The translations under genes and the position numbers were made by a program. DNA of 12,805 bases from Actinomycetes bacterium (lineage in GTDB: Bacteria; Actinomycetota; Acidimicrobiia; Acidimicrobiales; Palsa-688), in NCBI GenBank assembly GCA_021821705.1, contig JAKACE010000015.1, forward strand, positions 1 to 12,805, in the 5' to 3' direction. Below are positions 5,932-12,805 of the stretch, one piece after another. How positions within the stretch are numbered: position 1 is the stretch's first letter; each line of letters opens with the position of its first letter. The notes beneath the pieces were generated by a model. That model was not told the origin of the DNA. It ran no database searches and worked only from the letters and a program-made list of their open reading frames with translations.

Positions 5932-7173
5932 GTGTTCGTCGATGAATGTCAGCTGCACGTCAAGGCCGGTGACGGCGGCGCCGGAGCCGTCTCGTTCCGC
6001 CGGGAGGCGCACGTCTCCGAGGGCGGCCCCGACGGTGGCGACGGTGGCAGTGGTGGTGACGTATGGCTGGTCGCCGACCACAACGTCGCCTCGCTGCTTT
6101 CCTTCAAGGACCATCCTCACCGCCGTGCGACATCGGGGACGCACGGCATGGGCAAGGGCCGGCACGGACGTTCGGGCACGGACATCGAGGTGCCCGTACC
6201 CGAAGGCACCGTCGTGCGCGACCGGGACGGAGAGGTGCTGGCCGACCTGAGCCAGGCCGGGGCGCGCTGGATGGCGGCCCGCGGTGGCCAGGGCGGGAGG
6301 GGCAACGCCAGGTTCCTCTCCAACCGCCGCCGGGCGCCTGCGTTCGCCGAACAGGGCGAGGTGGGCGAGGAGGTCTGGTACAACCTCGAGCTCAAGCTCA
6401 TGGCCGACGTGGCCCTGGTCGGCTTCCCCAATGCGGGCAAGTCCACTTTGATATCGCGCATCTCGGCGGCCAAGCCCAAGATCGCCGACTACCCCTTCAC
6501 CACGCTGGAGCCCCACCTCGGGGTCGTCCGCTTCGACGACCACGAGTTCGTCGCCGCCGACATCCCCGGCCTGGTCGAGGGGGCCAGCGAGGGCAAGGGG
6601 CTCGGTCACCGTTTCCTGCGCCACATCGAGCGGGCCCGGGTCCTCCTGGTGCTGGCCGACCTGGCCCCCGACGACGGGCGCAGCCCGCGTGACCAGGAGA
6701 CGGCACTGCTGACCGAGCTGGCCAACTACCAGCCCGGGCTGCTGGCGCGCCCGAGGCTGGTGGTGGGCTCGAGGGCCGACATGGTCGGCCCCGACGCCAG
6801 GGCTGCCCTGGCTGAGGGGCTGCCGGTCATCTCCGCCGTCACCGGCGAGGGGGTGCAGTGGCTGCTCGGGCGCCTGGCCGTGATGGTGGCCGAGGCCCGG
6901 TCGGCCCAGTCGGTGCCACGGGGCATCGTTGTGCACCGTCCCGTGCCTGCCGGAGTGGTGGTCGAAAGAGCGCAGGACGGCGCACTCGTCGTAAAGGGCA
7001 GGCAGGCTGAGCGGGCAGTGGCCCTGTCCGACCTCACCGACCCGACGGCGCTGGCCTACGCCCAGGGACGGCTGCGCCGCCTGGGCGTCGACCGGGCCCT
7101 GGCCAGGGCGGGGGCGAGGCCGGGCGAGCGGGTGCGTATAGGCAGGTTCGAGTTCGAGTGGGAGCCGGACTGA
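5932..7173 (+). CDS. obgE: Obg-family GTPase (ribosome assembly, stress control)
   Basis: Essential GTPase that binds the 50S subunit during assembly and links growth to nucleotide state (413 aa). Three parts are visible: the glycine-rich Obg fold (about 1-157, FVDECQLHVKAGDGG...SFRREAHV...GGPDGGDGG), the G domain (about 158-325), and an OCT-type C-terminal domain ending RIGRFEFEWEPD. G motifs: G1 GFPNAGKST (164-172), the Obg switch TTLEPHLGVV, G3 DIPG (D210) and G5 SAVTGEG (S301). G4, normally NKxD, reads SRAD (280-283): Asn and Lys are replaced while the guanine-reading Asp283 remains. The start GTG 5932 has GGAAAGG six bases upstream and matches the conserved N-terminus. It follows rpmA by 74 bases with no clear terminator, so it is probably co-transcribed. 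Confidence 0.97.
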   Translation: MFVDECQLHVKAGDGGAGAVSFRREAHVSEGGPDGGDGGSGGDVWLVADHNVASLLSFKDHPHRRATSGTHGMGKGRHGRSGTDIEVPVPEGTVVRDRDGEVLADLSQAGARWMAARGGQGGRGNARFLSNRRRAPAFAEQGEVGEEVWYNLELKLMADVALVGFPNAGKSTLISRISAAKPKIADYPFTTLEPHLGVVRFDDHEFVAADIPGLVEGASEGKGLGHRFLRHIERARVLLVLADLAPDDGRSPRDQETALLTELANYQPGLLARPRLVVGSRADMVGPDARAALAEGLPVISAVTGEGVQWLLGRLAVMVAEARSAQSVPRGIVVHRPVPAGVVVERAQDGALVVKGRQAERAVALSDLTDPTALAYAQGRLRRLGVDRALARAGARPGERVRIGRFEFEWEPD

Positions 7174-8309
7174 TGAGCCTCCCCGCTGCCGGCCAGCACG
7201 GTACCGGCCAGCACGGTACCGGCCGCACGGTGGTGGTCAAGGTCGGCTCGTCGTCGGTGACGGACGAGCTCGGCCGGGTGTCGGACGCCGCCATCGTCAA
7301 GCTCAGCACCGAGGTGGCCGCCGTGCATGCCGGTGGTGACCACGTCGTCCTGGTTACCAGTGGTGCTGTGGCCGCCGGCCTGAGGGTGCTCGGTATCGAG
7401 CCGCGCCCGACCGACCCGGCGCTGCTGCAGGCGGCGTCGGCCGTCGGCCAGAGCCGGCTGATGCGCCACTACGAGCGGGGCATGGAGACCGTTGGCCTGG
7501 CCTGCGGGCAGGTCCTACTGGCCCCCCTGGACTTCTTCAACCGGGCGCAGTACCTGCACGCCCGCCAGACCCTGCGGCTGCTCGTGGGCCTGGGGGTCGT
7601 CCCGGTCGTGAACGAGAACGACGCGGTGGCGGACGACGAGATCCGTTTCGGCGACAACGACCGCCTGGCCGCCCTGGTCGCCCAGCTCGTGCAGGCGGAC
7701 ATGCTCGTGCTGCTGACCGACGCTGCCGGCCTCTTCACGGCGGATCCCCGCGTCGACGGCGAGGCGCGCCTGGTCGAGGAGGTGGCGGAGGTGGACCAGG
7801 TGCTGGCTCTGGCGGGAGGCGCTGGCAGCGAGCGCGGCAGCGGTGGCATGGCCTCGAAGCTGGCGGCGGCCAAGATGGCAGCGTGGTCGGGGGTGCCGGT
7901 CGTCATCGCCTCTGCCGAACGGCCGGACGTCCTGACGGACGCGCTGGCAGGCCGGCCCGGCGTGGGTACCCTCGTGCGACCGCGCTCCGGCCGGCTCCCG
8001 GCTCGCAAGCTGTGGATCGCGTTCGCCCTTGCTCCCGCCGGTCGGGTGGTGGTCGACGCCGGGGCCAGGCGGGCACTCGTCGAGAGGGGGGTGTCTCTCC
8101 TTCCGGCGGGCGTTGTCGAGGTCGTGGGTGACTTCCAGCCCGACGACGCCGTCGAACTGGCCGGCCCGGACGGTGCCGTCTTCGCCAAGGGCTTGGTGCG
8201 CCACAGTGCCAAGGCCCTCAGCGAGTGGGCCGGGCGCAGGACGTCTGACCTGCCCCCGGACGTCTCTGCGGAGGTCGTCCACCGCGACGACCTCGTACTG
8301 CTGCCATGA
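7173..8309 (+). CDS. proB: glutamate 5-kinase
   Basis: Phosphorylates L-glutamate to glutamyl 5-phosphate, the first and feedback-controlled step of proline synthesis (378 aa; E. coli has 367). The amino-acid-kinase domain shows VVVKVGSSSVTD (K23), LVTSGAVAAGL, VPVVNENDAV, RFGDNDRLAALVA, LLTDAAGLFTADPR and GGMASKLAAAKMA (from about 224). A PUA domain occupies roughly residues 283-360, as in E. coli ProB. The start ATG 7173 shares its A with the obgE TGA (TGATG), with GGGAG eight bases upstream, which implies translational coupling; GTG 7158 is possible but less likely. The first 17 residues before the kinase fold contain a repeated GQHGT. proA (glutamyl phosphate reductase), the usual next gene, does not follow; the next gene is on the opposite strand. 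Confidence 0.96.
   Translation: MSLPAAGQHGTGQHGTGRTVVVKVGSSSVTDELGRVSDAAIVKLSTEVAAVHAGGDHVVLVTSGAVAAGLRVLGIEPRPTDPALLQAASAVGQSRLMRHYERGMETVGLACGQVLLAPLDFFNRAQYLHARQTLRLLVGLGVVPVVNENDAVADDEIRFGDNDRLAALVAQLVQADMLVLLTDAAGLFTADPRVDGEARLVEEVAEVDQVLALAGGAGSERGSGGMASKLAAAKMAAWSGVPVVIASAERPDVLTDALAGRPGVGTLVRPRSGRLPARKLWIAFALAPAGRVVVDAGARRALVERGVSLLPAGVVEVVGDFQPDDAVELAGPDGAVFAKGLVRHSAKALSEWAGRRTSDLPPDVSAEVVHRDDLVLLP
7191..7220 (+). repeat. two tandem 15-base copies in the 5' end of proB
   Basis: GGCCAGCACGGTACC occurs twice without a gap and is followed by a partial third start (GGCCG-CACGG). It encodes GQHGT twice in the non-conserved N-terminal tail of ProB. An exact in-frame duplication suggests recent slippage, and the copy number may vary between strains. 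Confidence 0.9.
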
Positions 8310-8326
8310 AGAGCCTGCCCACCCCG

Positions 8327-8360
8327 CCTGCGGCCCCGGGGGACAGGTAGGCCGAAGGCC
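8327..8360. terminator. possible terminator hairpins between proB and the convergent membrane-protein gene
   Basis: CCTG (8327-8330) pairs with CAGG (8344-8347) around a CCCCGGGG core, and a second small hairpin GGCC-GAA-GGCC follows at 8350-8360. They fill the 76-base gap between two converging stops. The stems are short, so confidence is modest. Confidence 0.35.
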
Positions 8361-8385
8361 AGGCTCGACGTCCGGCGCCGACCGG

Positions 8386-9249
8386 TCAGGACCCGACGCT
8401 GGCGCACATGCCCCAGGCCGTGAGCACCGGGGGCGGCAGGGCCGGCGGGCAGGTGCCGGGGGCGAAAGAGGCCACGTACGTCCATGCGCCTCCGGGTGGA
8501 CGGCGGAAGGCGCCGTAGTCGGCGAAGGCGGCCGCCAGAGCCCTGCCCGCCGCAGTGTCGGCCCCCGCCGCGGTTGCGGCAGCGGGGACGAAGCGGGAGA
8601 TGGCCCACGCGTAGCCGGTGCCCCGCTGCACGGCGTAGAAGACCGTGCCCGGTGCGGTCGACTGGACCTCTGCAGCGGTCATCCCGGTCCTGGTGTGCTC
8701 GCCCACCACCCAGGCCTGGCGCAGGACCGGGCCGAAGCCGGCCGGAGCGGCGAGGTTGGTGGCCGGGGCGGTCATGTCGGCGGAGCTGAGCGCAGTGCCG
8801 CTGGTGGAGTGGCCGGCTGCCGTGTAGGGGTGGTGCGACGGCTGGGCACCGCCGGTGCGAGCGATGTGGCGCCCGGCCGGTGACCCCGTCACGGAGGTGC
8901 TCGATGCCGGCCGGCGGCCGAGCGTAGCGGTCGTCTTGCCCTGGGCTGTGCCCGACGCCAGGCGAGGGTAGCTGGTAGTGGTCGGAAGGGAGAGGACCAC
9001 CAGCGCCGCCATGACGGCGAGGACCCCGAGAACGACCAATGCCATCGATACGCCGGTGCTCAGGCGGGGCAGCCGCGACGGCCCGTCACGGCGCGGTGAC
9101 GCCGGCCTGCGCCGCCTGGTTGCCTGTGGTCCCGGGACCGTAGGCGTGCCTGCCGGCGGTGTCGGCACCCCTGCCTCCCCGTTGCCGCCGCCGGGCCCGG
9201 CGGGGGCGGCACCTGCGTTGTGGACGTGCCTCGGCCTGTACTGGGTCAC
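8386..9249 (-). CDS. unrecognised single-pass membrane protein with extracytoplasmic domain
   Basis: I do not recognise the family. With the GTG start at 9249 it has 287 residues. Residues 1-66 are rich in Pro, Gly and Arg with a basic [10 protein letters not shown] patch, and probably cytoplasmic. One hydrophobic helix lies at about 67-88 ([19 protein letters not shown]). A Ser/Thr/Ala/Gly-rich linker (about 89-170) leads to a compact C-terminal domain (about 175-285) containing [55 protein letters not shown] and LTAWGMCA. Cys267 and Cys282 could form an extracytoplasmic disulfide. The motif-like C-terminal domain looks constrained, the rest does not. A TTG start at 9309 is also open; neither start has a convincing ribosome site. 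It diverges from gnd and converges on proB, so it is probably transcribed alone. Confidence 0.75.
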   Translation of the reverse strand: MTQYRPRHVHNAGAAPAGPGGGNGEAGVPTPPAGTPTVPGPQATRRRRPASPRRDGPSRLPRLSTGVSMALVVLGVLAVMAALVVLSLPTTTSYPRLASGTAQGKTTATLGRRPASSTSVTGSPAGRHIARTGGAQPSHHPYTAAGHSTSGTALSSADMTAPATNLAAPAGFGPVLRQAWVVGEHTRTGMTAAEVQSTAPGTVFYAVQRGTGYAWAISRFVPAAATAAGADTAAGRALAAAFADYGAFRRPPGGAWTYVASFAPGTCPPALPPPVLTAWGMCASVGS

Positions 9250-9358
9250 GCCATATTCTCGCCCACGTGGCCGCTCGGGGCGCGCATTGCCGGCCTGGAC
9301 GTCCGCCAACGGCGAGGCTGCGTCGACAGCTCCGGGGCGGGACCGGCGCCCGAGGCGC

Positions 9359-9364
9359 TAGGTT
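9359..9364 (+). promoter_or_regulatory. possible -10 box TAGGTT for gnd
   Basis: TAGGTT fits the TAGNNT form and lies in the 168-base divergent gap. A transcript starting near 9371 would have a leader of about 47 bases carrying the palindrome at 9375-9390 and the ribosome site at 9407-9413. No -35 consensus is visible. Confidence 0.35.
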
Positions 9365-9374
9365 GCACCCCGGA

Positions 9375-9390
9375 GCGGCCGGCCGGCCGC
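9375..9390. repeat. perfect 16-base palindrome upstream of gnd
   Basis: GCGGCCGGCCGGCCGC equals its own reverse complement. It lies just downstream of the predicted gnd transcription start and 28 bases before the start codon, a position suited to an operator or a leader hairpin. Its simple GGCC make-up means chance is a real alternative. Confidence 0.5.
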
Positions 9391-9417
9391 CCACGGCCGA
9401 GGTACCGGGAGGTAGCC

Positions 9418-10437
9418 GTGCAACTGGGGATGGTCGGGCTCGGGCGCATGGGCGCCAACATGGTGCGCCGCCTCATGCGAGCTGGTCACACCTGCGTCGT
9501 CTATGACGTCAACGCCGACGCGGTGGCGGCGATGGCCGCCGAGGGCGCCACCGGGGCCGCCAGCCTGGAGGACTTCGTGGCCAGGCTCGAAGCGCCCCGT
9601 GCAGCGTGGGTGATGGTGCCGGCCGGGTACACGGGCGAGACGGTGACCAAGCTGGCAGCCCTGATGTCCGCCGGCGACATCGTGATCGACGGCGGTAATT
9701 CTCATTACCACGATGACATCGCGCGCGCCGCCAAGCTCAAGGAGCAGGGGGTCCACTACGTCGACGTCGGCACCAGCGGCGGCGTCTTCGGGCTGGAGCG
9801 CGGCTACTGCCTGATGATCGGGGGTGAGGCAGAGGTGGTCGGGCGCCTGGGCCCGATATTCGCCGCCATAGCGCCGGGCCCCGAGGCAGCCCCACGCACC
9901 GACGGCCGCACCGGGGACCTGGCGACCTCCGAAAACGGCTACCTTCACTGCGGCCCGGCCGGGGCCGGCCACTTCGTCAAGATGGTCCACAACGGCATCG
10001 AGTACGGCATCATGGCCGCCTACGCCGAGGGTCTCGGTGTGCTGGCCAAGGCCAATATCGGCAAGGCGGTGAGCGCCAGCTACGACGCCGAGAACACGCC
10101 GCTGGGCGATCCCGAGCACTACCAGTACGACATGGACATACCCGAGATCGCCGAGGTCTGGCGCCGGGGGAGCGTCATCGCCTCATGGCTGCTCGACCTG
10201 ACCGCCCACGCCCTGCACCAGGACCCGCGGCTGGCCGGCTTCGAGGGCAGGGTGTCCGACTCGGGCGAGGGCCGCTGGACGATCAAGGCGGCCATCGACG
10301 AGGCGGTCCCAGCGCACGTGCTCACGGCTGCGCTGTACGAGCGTTTCAGTAGCCGCGGCGAGGCGGACTTCGCCGACAAGGTGCTGTCCGCCATGCGCAA
10401 GGAGTTCGGCGGGCACGCCGAGCAGGCGCACACCTGA
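9418..10437 (+). CDS. gnd: 6-phosphogluconate dehydrogenase, decarboxylating (short GntZ/YqeC-like type)
   Basis: Oxidatively decarboxylates 6-phosphogluconate to ribulose 5-phosphate in the pentose phosphate pathway. At 339 aa it belongs to the short type; classic Gnd has about 470 and a longer C-terminal domain. Visible motifs are the dinucleotide site [12 protein letters not shown] (4-15), the family signature [11 protein letters not shown], the substrate stretch [21 protein letters not shown], and [16 protein letters not shown] with the catalytic Lys188. Asp30 at the end of the second strand (VVYDVNAD) points to NAD rather than NADP, by the usual Rossmann rule (inference). The start GTG 9418 follows GGGAGGT (9407-9413); upstream in-frame residues are not conserved and overlap the divergent promoter region. 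The C-terminus has DSGEGRWT, as in the family. Confidence 0.94.
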   Translation: MQLGMVGLGRMGANMVRRLMRAGHTCVVYDVNADAVAAMAAEGATGAASLEDFVARLEAPRAAWVMVPAGYTGETVTKLAALMSAGDIVIDGGNSHYHDDIARAAKLKEQGVHYVDVGTSGGVFGLERGYCLMIGGEAEVVGRLGPIFAAIAPGPEAAPRTDGRTGDLATSENGYLHCGPAGAGHFVKMVHNGIEYGIMAAYAEGLGVLAKANIGKAVSASYDAENTPLGDPEHYQYDMDIPEIAEVWRRGSVIASWLLDLTAHALHQDPRLAGFEGRVSDSGEGRWTIKAAIDEAVPAHVLTAALYERFSSRGEADFADKVLSAMRKEFGGHAEQAHT

Positions 10438-10453
10438 GGGGCTTCTTCGGGTT

Positions 10454-10483
10454 GTTGCGCCCCCCTTGGGTGGCGGGCGCAAC
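10454..10483. terminator. hairpin between gnd and glutamate decarboxylase, bidirectional terminator
   Basis: GTTGCGCCC (10454-10462) and GGGCGCAAC (10475-10483) form nine perfect pairs, and the 12-base loop can itself fold (CCC-TT-GGG). It begins 16 bases after the gnd stop and lies 21 bases beyond the stop of the convergent decarboxylase gene, so it can serve both. No U-run. Confidence 0.7.
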
Positions 10484-10504
10484 GCTGTACAGGCCGGGAG
10501 CTCT

Positions 10505-11974
10505 TCAGCAGACGCCGTGGGCACGGCCGTGGGCGGCGGCGTGTGCCTTGGCAGGGGCGGCGGCGCGGATGTGAGAGGGGCCCGGGCGGGCGTGGCCGGT
10601 GCCCTGGCGGGATGGACCGTTGGCATCGAGGTGCTCGACGGAGCGCGCCAGGTCGGAGGCGAGCATGTCAGCCAGGTCGCGTGAGAAGTTCTCCTTGACG
10701 ACGACTCGGAGGACTGCGATTTCCTGGGCGTCGGGAGCCATGGTGTAGGCGGGCACGATCCAGCCCCGCTGGCGCAGCTCGGAGGAGATGTCGAACACGC
10801 TGTAAGAGCGGCCGGCGGTGTCGCTCGAGCGGAAACAGACCAGGGGCACCGTGCGGGGCTTGCTCAATATCTCGAACCGGCCTATGGAAGCCACGGCCGA
10901 GGCGAGGTGGGCCGTCGTCTGCTCCAGCCTGCTCATGACCTCCGTGTAGCCCTCACGCCCCAGCCGCAGGAAGTTGTAGTACTGGGCCAGGATCTGCCCG
11001 GCACCGCGGCTGAAGTTGAGGTTGAAGGTGGGCTGGTCGCCACCCAGGTAGTTGACGTGGAATATGAGGTCCGATGGCAGGTCCTCTTCGGTACGCCAGA
11101 CCACCCAGCCGACGCCTGGGTAGACGAGGCCGTACTTGTGCCCGGAGGCATTGATGGAGCGCACGGCCGGGAGCCTGAAGTCCCATTCGAGCTCGGGCGC
11201 CGTGAAAGGGGCGACGAAGGCACCGCTGGCCCCGTCGACATGCAGGGCGACGTCCCATCCCCGCTCCGCGTTGAGCGCCATGATGGCGTCGTTGAGCTCC
11301 TTGATCGGCTCGTACTCGCCCGTGTACGTGCTGCCGAGTATGCCGACCACGCCAATGGTGTTCTCGTCCACCATGGACATCGCCTCGTCCACCCCGATGA
11401 CGAAGCGCTCGCTCGTGAGCGGCACGTAGCGGGGTTCGACGTCGAAATAACGGGCGAACTTCTCCCAGCAGACCTGGACGTTGGCCCCCATCACGATGTT
11501 GGGCGCCCCTGCCGGCAGCCCCTGCGCCGCCCGCCGCGCCCGCCAACGCCACTTCATGGCCAGGCCGGCCAGGTGTATGGCCTCGCTCGAGCCGACGGTG
11601 GCGCAGCCCACGGCGGCTCCCTCGCCGGAGGGCGCGTGGAACAGCCCCGCCAGCATGTTGACGCAGCGATTGTGGATCTCGGTGGTCTGGGGGTACTCGT
11701 CAGCGTCTATGTAGTTGCGCCCGAACGACTCGACCATCAGGCGGTCGGCCTCCGGCTCCATCCAGGTCGTCACGAAACTGGCCAGGTTGAGTGCCGGGTT
11801 GCCGTCCAGGTTGAGCTCGTCGTGGACCAACTGGTAGGCCAGCTGGGCCGGCATGCGCCCGTCGGGCAGTTCGTAGCGGGGCACGGGCTCGCCGAGCTCG
11901 CGCGAGCCGTACATCGGCGCCAGCAGTGCCTCTTGGCGCGTGAGATCCGAGGCGTCCATCTTGCGGGCCAGCAT
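10505..11974 (-). CDS. gad: glutamate decarboxylase (PLP-dependent)
   Basis: Converts glutamate to GABA and CO2, consuming a proton, for acid tolerance or the GABA shunt (489 aa; E. coli GadB has 466). Motifs: LNLASFVTTWMEPEADRLM, TVGSSEAIHLAG (S129/S130, cofactor phosphate binding), ALHVDGASGAFVAPF (D247), SINASGHKYGLVYPG (K280, the lysine that binds pyridoxal phosphate) and HVNYLGGDQPTFNLNFSRGA. The D247-K280 distance of 33 equals that in E. coli (D243-K276). Residues 453-489 are an extra tail with five histidines (H..A.AHAAAHGRAHGVC style). Start ATG 11974 has GGAGG ten bases upstream; ATG 11959 is an alternative, and the open frame farther upstream to 12136 is not conserved. No GABA/glutamate antiporter gene is adjacent in the window. 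Confidence 0.96.
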   Translation of the reverse strand: MLARKMDASDLTRQEALLAPMYGSRELGEPVPRYELPDGRMPAQLAYQLVHDELNLDGNPALNLASFVTTWMEPEADRLMVESFGRNYIDADEYPQTTEIHNRCVNMLAGLFHAPSGEGAAVGCATVGSSEAIHLAGLAMKWRWRARRAAQGLPAGAPNIVMGANVQVCWEKFARYFDVEPRYVPLTSERFVIGVDEAMSMVDENTIGVVGILGSTYTGEYEPIKELNDAIMALNAERGWDVALHVDGASGAFVAPFTAPELEWDFRLPAVRSINASGHKYGLVYPGVGWVVWRTEEDLPSDLIFHVNYLGGDQPTFNLNFSRGAGQILAQYYNFLRLGREGYTEVMSRLEQTTAHLASAVASIGRFEILSKPRTVPLVCFRSSDTAGRSYSVFDISSELRQRGWIVPAYTMAPDAQEIAVLRVVVKENFSRDLADMLASDLARSVEHLDANGPSRQGTGHARPGPSHIRAAAPAKAHAAAHGRAHGVC

Positions 11975-12081
11975 GTTGCCACCACCTCCCTGCCCGCTCG
12001 GTGGCCGGGCCCGAGAGGTCCGGCCCTGGCGCGGGCGTTCGTCCGGGAAGCTAGCGGGCCCGACCTGCTTGCGCTCGTCCC

Positions 12082-12119
12082 GGCGTGCCGGGTCAGCTGG
12101 TTGCGGAGCCAGGCACGCC
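12082..12119. repeat. inverted repeat in the leader region of the decarboxylase gene
   Basis: GGCGTGCC (12082-12089) and GGCACGCC (12112-12119) are perfect complements 22 bases apart, with an optional inner CTGG/CCAG pair. It lies in the 227-base gap between the coiled-coil gene stop and the decarboxylase start, about 110 bases before the latter. It could be an operator, a leader hairpin or a second terminator. A TAGCTT box at 12048-12053 (- strand) is a weak promoter candidate between it and the gene. Confidence 0.4.
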
Positions 12120-12167
12120 AGGCTGCGCCGGCCCACTCGTGTGCGCTCTTATCAGCCCGTTGCCGGG

Positions 12168-12181
12168 GGCCGACGGCGGCC
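12168..12181 (-). terminator. small hairpin after the coiled-coil gene, possible terminator
   Basis: GGCCG-ACGG-CGGCC has five perfect pairs and a four-base loop, about 20 bases past the stop of the - strand gene at 12202. It is short, and GC background makes it uncertain. Confidence 0.3.
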
Positions 12182-12201
12182 AGAAGAGCGGAGCAGGACC
12201 G

Positions 12202-12805
12202 TCATGACCGGGTGCACAGGCCCACCGAGCTGGCGAACTTCGGGCCGATCGACTGGGCTTGTCCCTCGAGGGACCGCATCCTGGTGAGGTCGCTGCGCAT
12301 CTGCGAGCGGTTCGAGGCCTGGCTCGCGGTCAGGTAGTCGGTCTGAAGCAGCACGAGGGATCCGAAGACCTGCAGGCTCTGCTGGCCAAGCTGGGCGCCC
12401 TGCTGGCACTGGGCGGCGTGCGCCTGGGTGACGGCCAGGTTCTGCTGGGTGCTGCCGAGGCGTCCCTGCGCCCGGCCCAACTGGTCCTGGGCCTGGCCTA
12501 CCCGGCCCTGCGCCTGTCCCACCTGGGCCTGGGCCTGGGCCAGGCGTCCCTGGGTGGCGGCCAGCTCGGCTCCGACCCGGGCCAGCTGTGCGCGCGTGGC
12601 GCTGAACCTGTGGTCGAGGGCGCGGGTGCCCGCCAGCTGCCTGCGTGCCCTTGCCGTGGCTGCCGACGCCGTGGCCCGGGCGCTGACCAGCTCGGCCCGG
12701 GTCGCCGACAACTGGTCGGAGGTATGGCTCAGCCGGGAGGACTCGCCGCTGCCCCAGGCGATGGCGCCGGCCAGGCCGGCCACCAGCGCCAGGGCCGCGG
12801 CGCCG
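12202..12805 (-). CDS. membrane-anchored heptad-repeat coiled-coil protein (N-terminus cut by window)
   Basis: Unrecognised protein; 201 residues are visible to the TGA at 12202-12204, and the frame stays open to the window edge. The first visible residues (AAALALVAGLAGAIAWG) form part of a hydrophobic helix, probably a membrane anchor, so the true start is outside the window; the GTG at 12783 lies within that helix and is unlikely. After it come Ala/Arg/Ser-rich segments and then eight regular heptads (12585 down to 12418) with Leu or Val at a and mostly Ala or Thr at d, rich in Gln. The C-terminal 50 residues (about SLQVFGSLVLLQTDYLTAS...GLCTRS) are less regular; two Cys (AQCQQG and GLCTRS) may pair outside the cell. 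It resembles only in general the many envelope proteins with one helix and a coiled coil. Codon use is as GC-rich as the neighbours. Confidence 0.7.
   Translation of the reverse strand, partial: GAAALALVAGLAGAIAWGSGESSRLSHTSDQLSATRAELVSARATASAATARARRQLAGTRALDHRFSATRAQLARVGAELAATQGRLAQAQAQVGQAQGRVGQAQDQLGRAQGRLGSTQQNLAVTQAHAAQCQQGAQLGQQSLQVFGSLVLLQTDYLTASQASNRSQMRSDLTRMRSLEGQAQSIGPKFASSVGLCTRS
12418..12585 (-). repeat. eight consecutive 21-base units encoding heptads
   Basis: The units encode LARVGAE, LAATQGR, LAQAQAQ, VGQAQGR, VGQAQDQ, LGRAQGR, LGSTQQN and LAVTQAH with no phase break. The middle ones are similar in DNA as well, indicating growth by duplication. Regular Leu/Val-x-x-Ala/Thr spacing predicts a tight, Ala-packed coiled coil. 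Confidence 0.85.

Noticed and set aside
5785..6936. 383-codon - strand frame opposite obgE
   Set aside because: Shadow of obgE; no ribosome site or recognisable domain.
11975..12136. Upstream extension of the decarboxylase frame
   Set aside because: It crosses the ribosome site and is Arg/Pro/Gly-rich with no similarity to the decarboxylase N-terminus.
10907..12337. 476-codon + strand frame opposite the decarboxylase
   Set aside because: The - strand carries the complete set of decarboxylase motifs; the + translation is low-complexity.
12418..12585. Repeat units considered as a CRISPR-like or minisatellite array
   Set aside because: Units are contiguous, 21 bases, in frame and encode heptads; there are no spacers.

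Overview
The window is high-GC, actinobacterial-type chromosome. It shows several GTG starts, good AGGAGG-type ribosome sites and TAGNNT-type -10 boxes. The order rodA, RNase E/G, rplU, rpmA, obgE, proB is the conserved actinobacterial order, and within that phylum I would guess class Acidimicrobiia; that placement is inference. I see no insertion sequence, phage gene, CRISPR array, tRNA or rRNA. Most of the window is housekeeping DNA, not an obvious new system.

Left part (1-3005, + strand): the 3' end of rodA (cell elongation), a 409-base region without a gene that holds a run of predicted hairpins, then an RNase E/G gene with a long disordered, basic N-terminus and a catalytic core that stops right after its zinc-link cysteines.

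Middle (3128-5117, - strand): a PEBP/YbhB-family gene and citrate synthase (gltA). They face RNase E/G convergently and rplU divergently, so this two-gene block interrupts the usual rng-rplU neighbourhood. Both genes have the same GGTAGGCT promoter-like box upstream.

Next (5274-8309, + strand): rplU and rpmA (ribosomal proteins L21 and L27), obgE (ribosome-assembly GTPase) and proB (glutamate 5-kinase, first step of proline synthesis) form a tight operon. Its first gene appears to be translated from a leaderless or nearly leaderless mRNA. obgE and proB share one base, so they are probably translationally coupled. proA does not follow.

Right part (8386-12805): an unrecognised single-pass membrane protein (-) diverges from a short-type 6-phosphogluconate dehydrogenase (+). 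That gene converges on a glutamate decarboxylase (-) with a histidine-rich tail, separated by a clear hairpin. The window ends inside a membrane-anchored coiled-coil protein (-) built on eight consecutive heptads.

The most interesting items are the structured leader of the RNase E/G gene (possible autoregulation), the altered G4 motif of ObgE, the RNase core without a small domain, the leaderless rplU and the two unrecognised envelope proteins.
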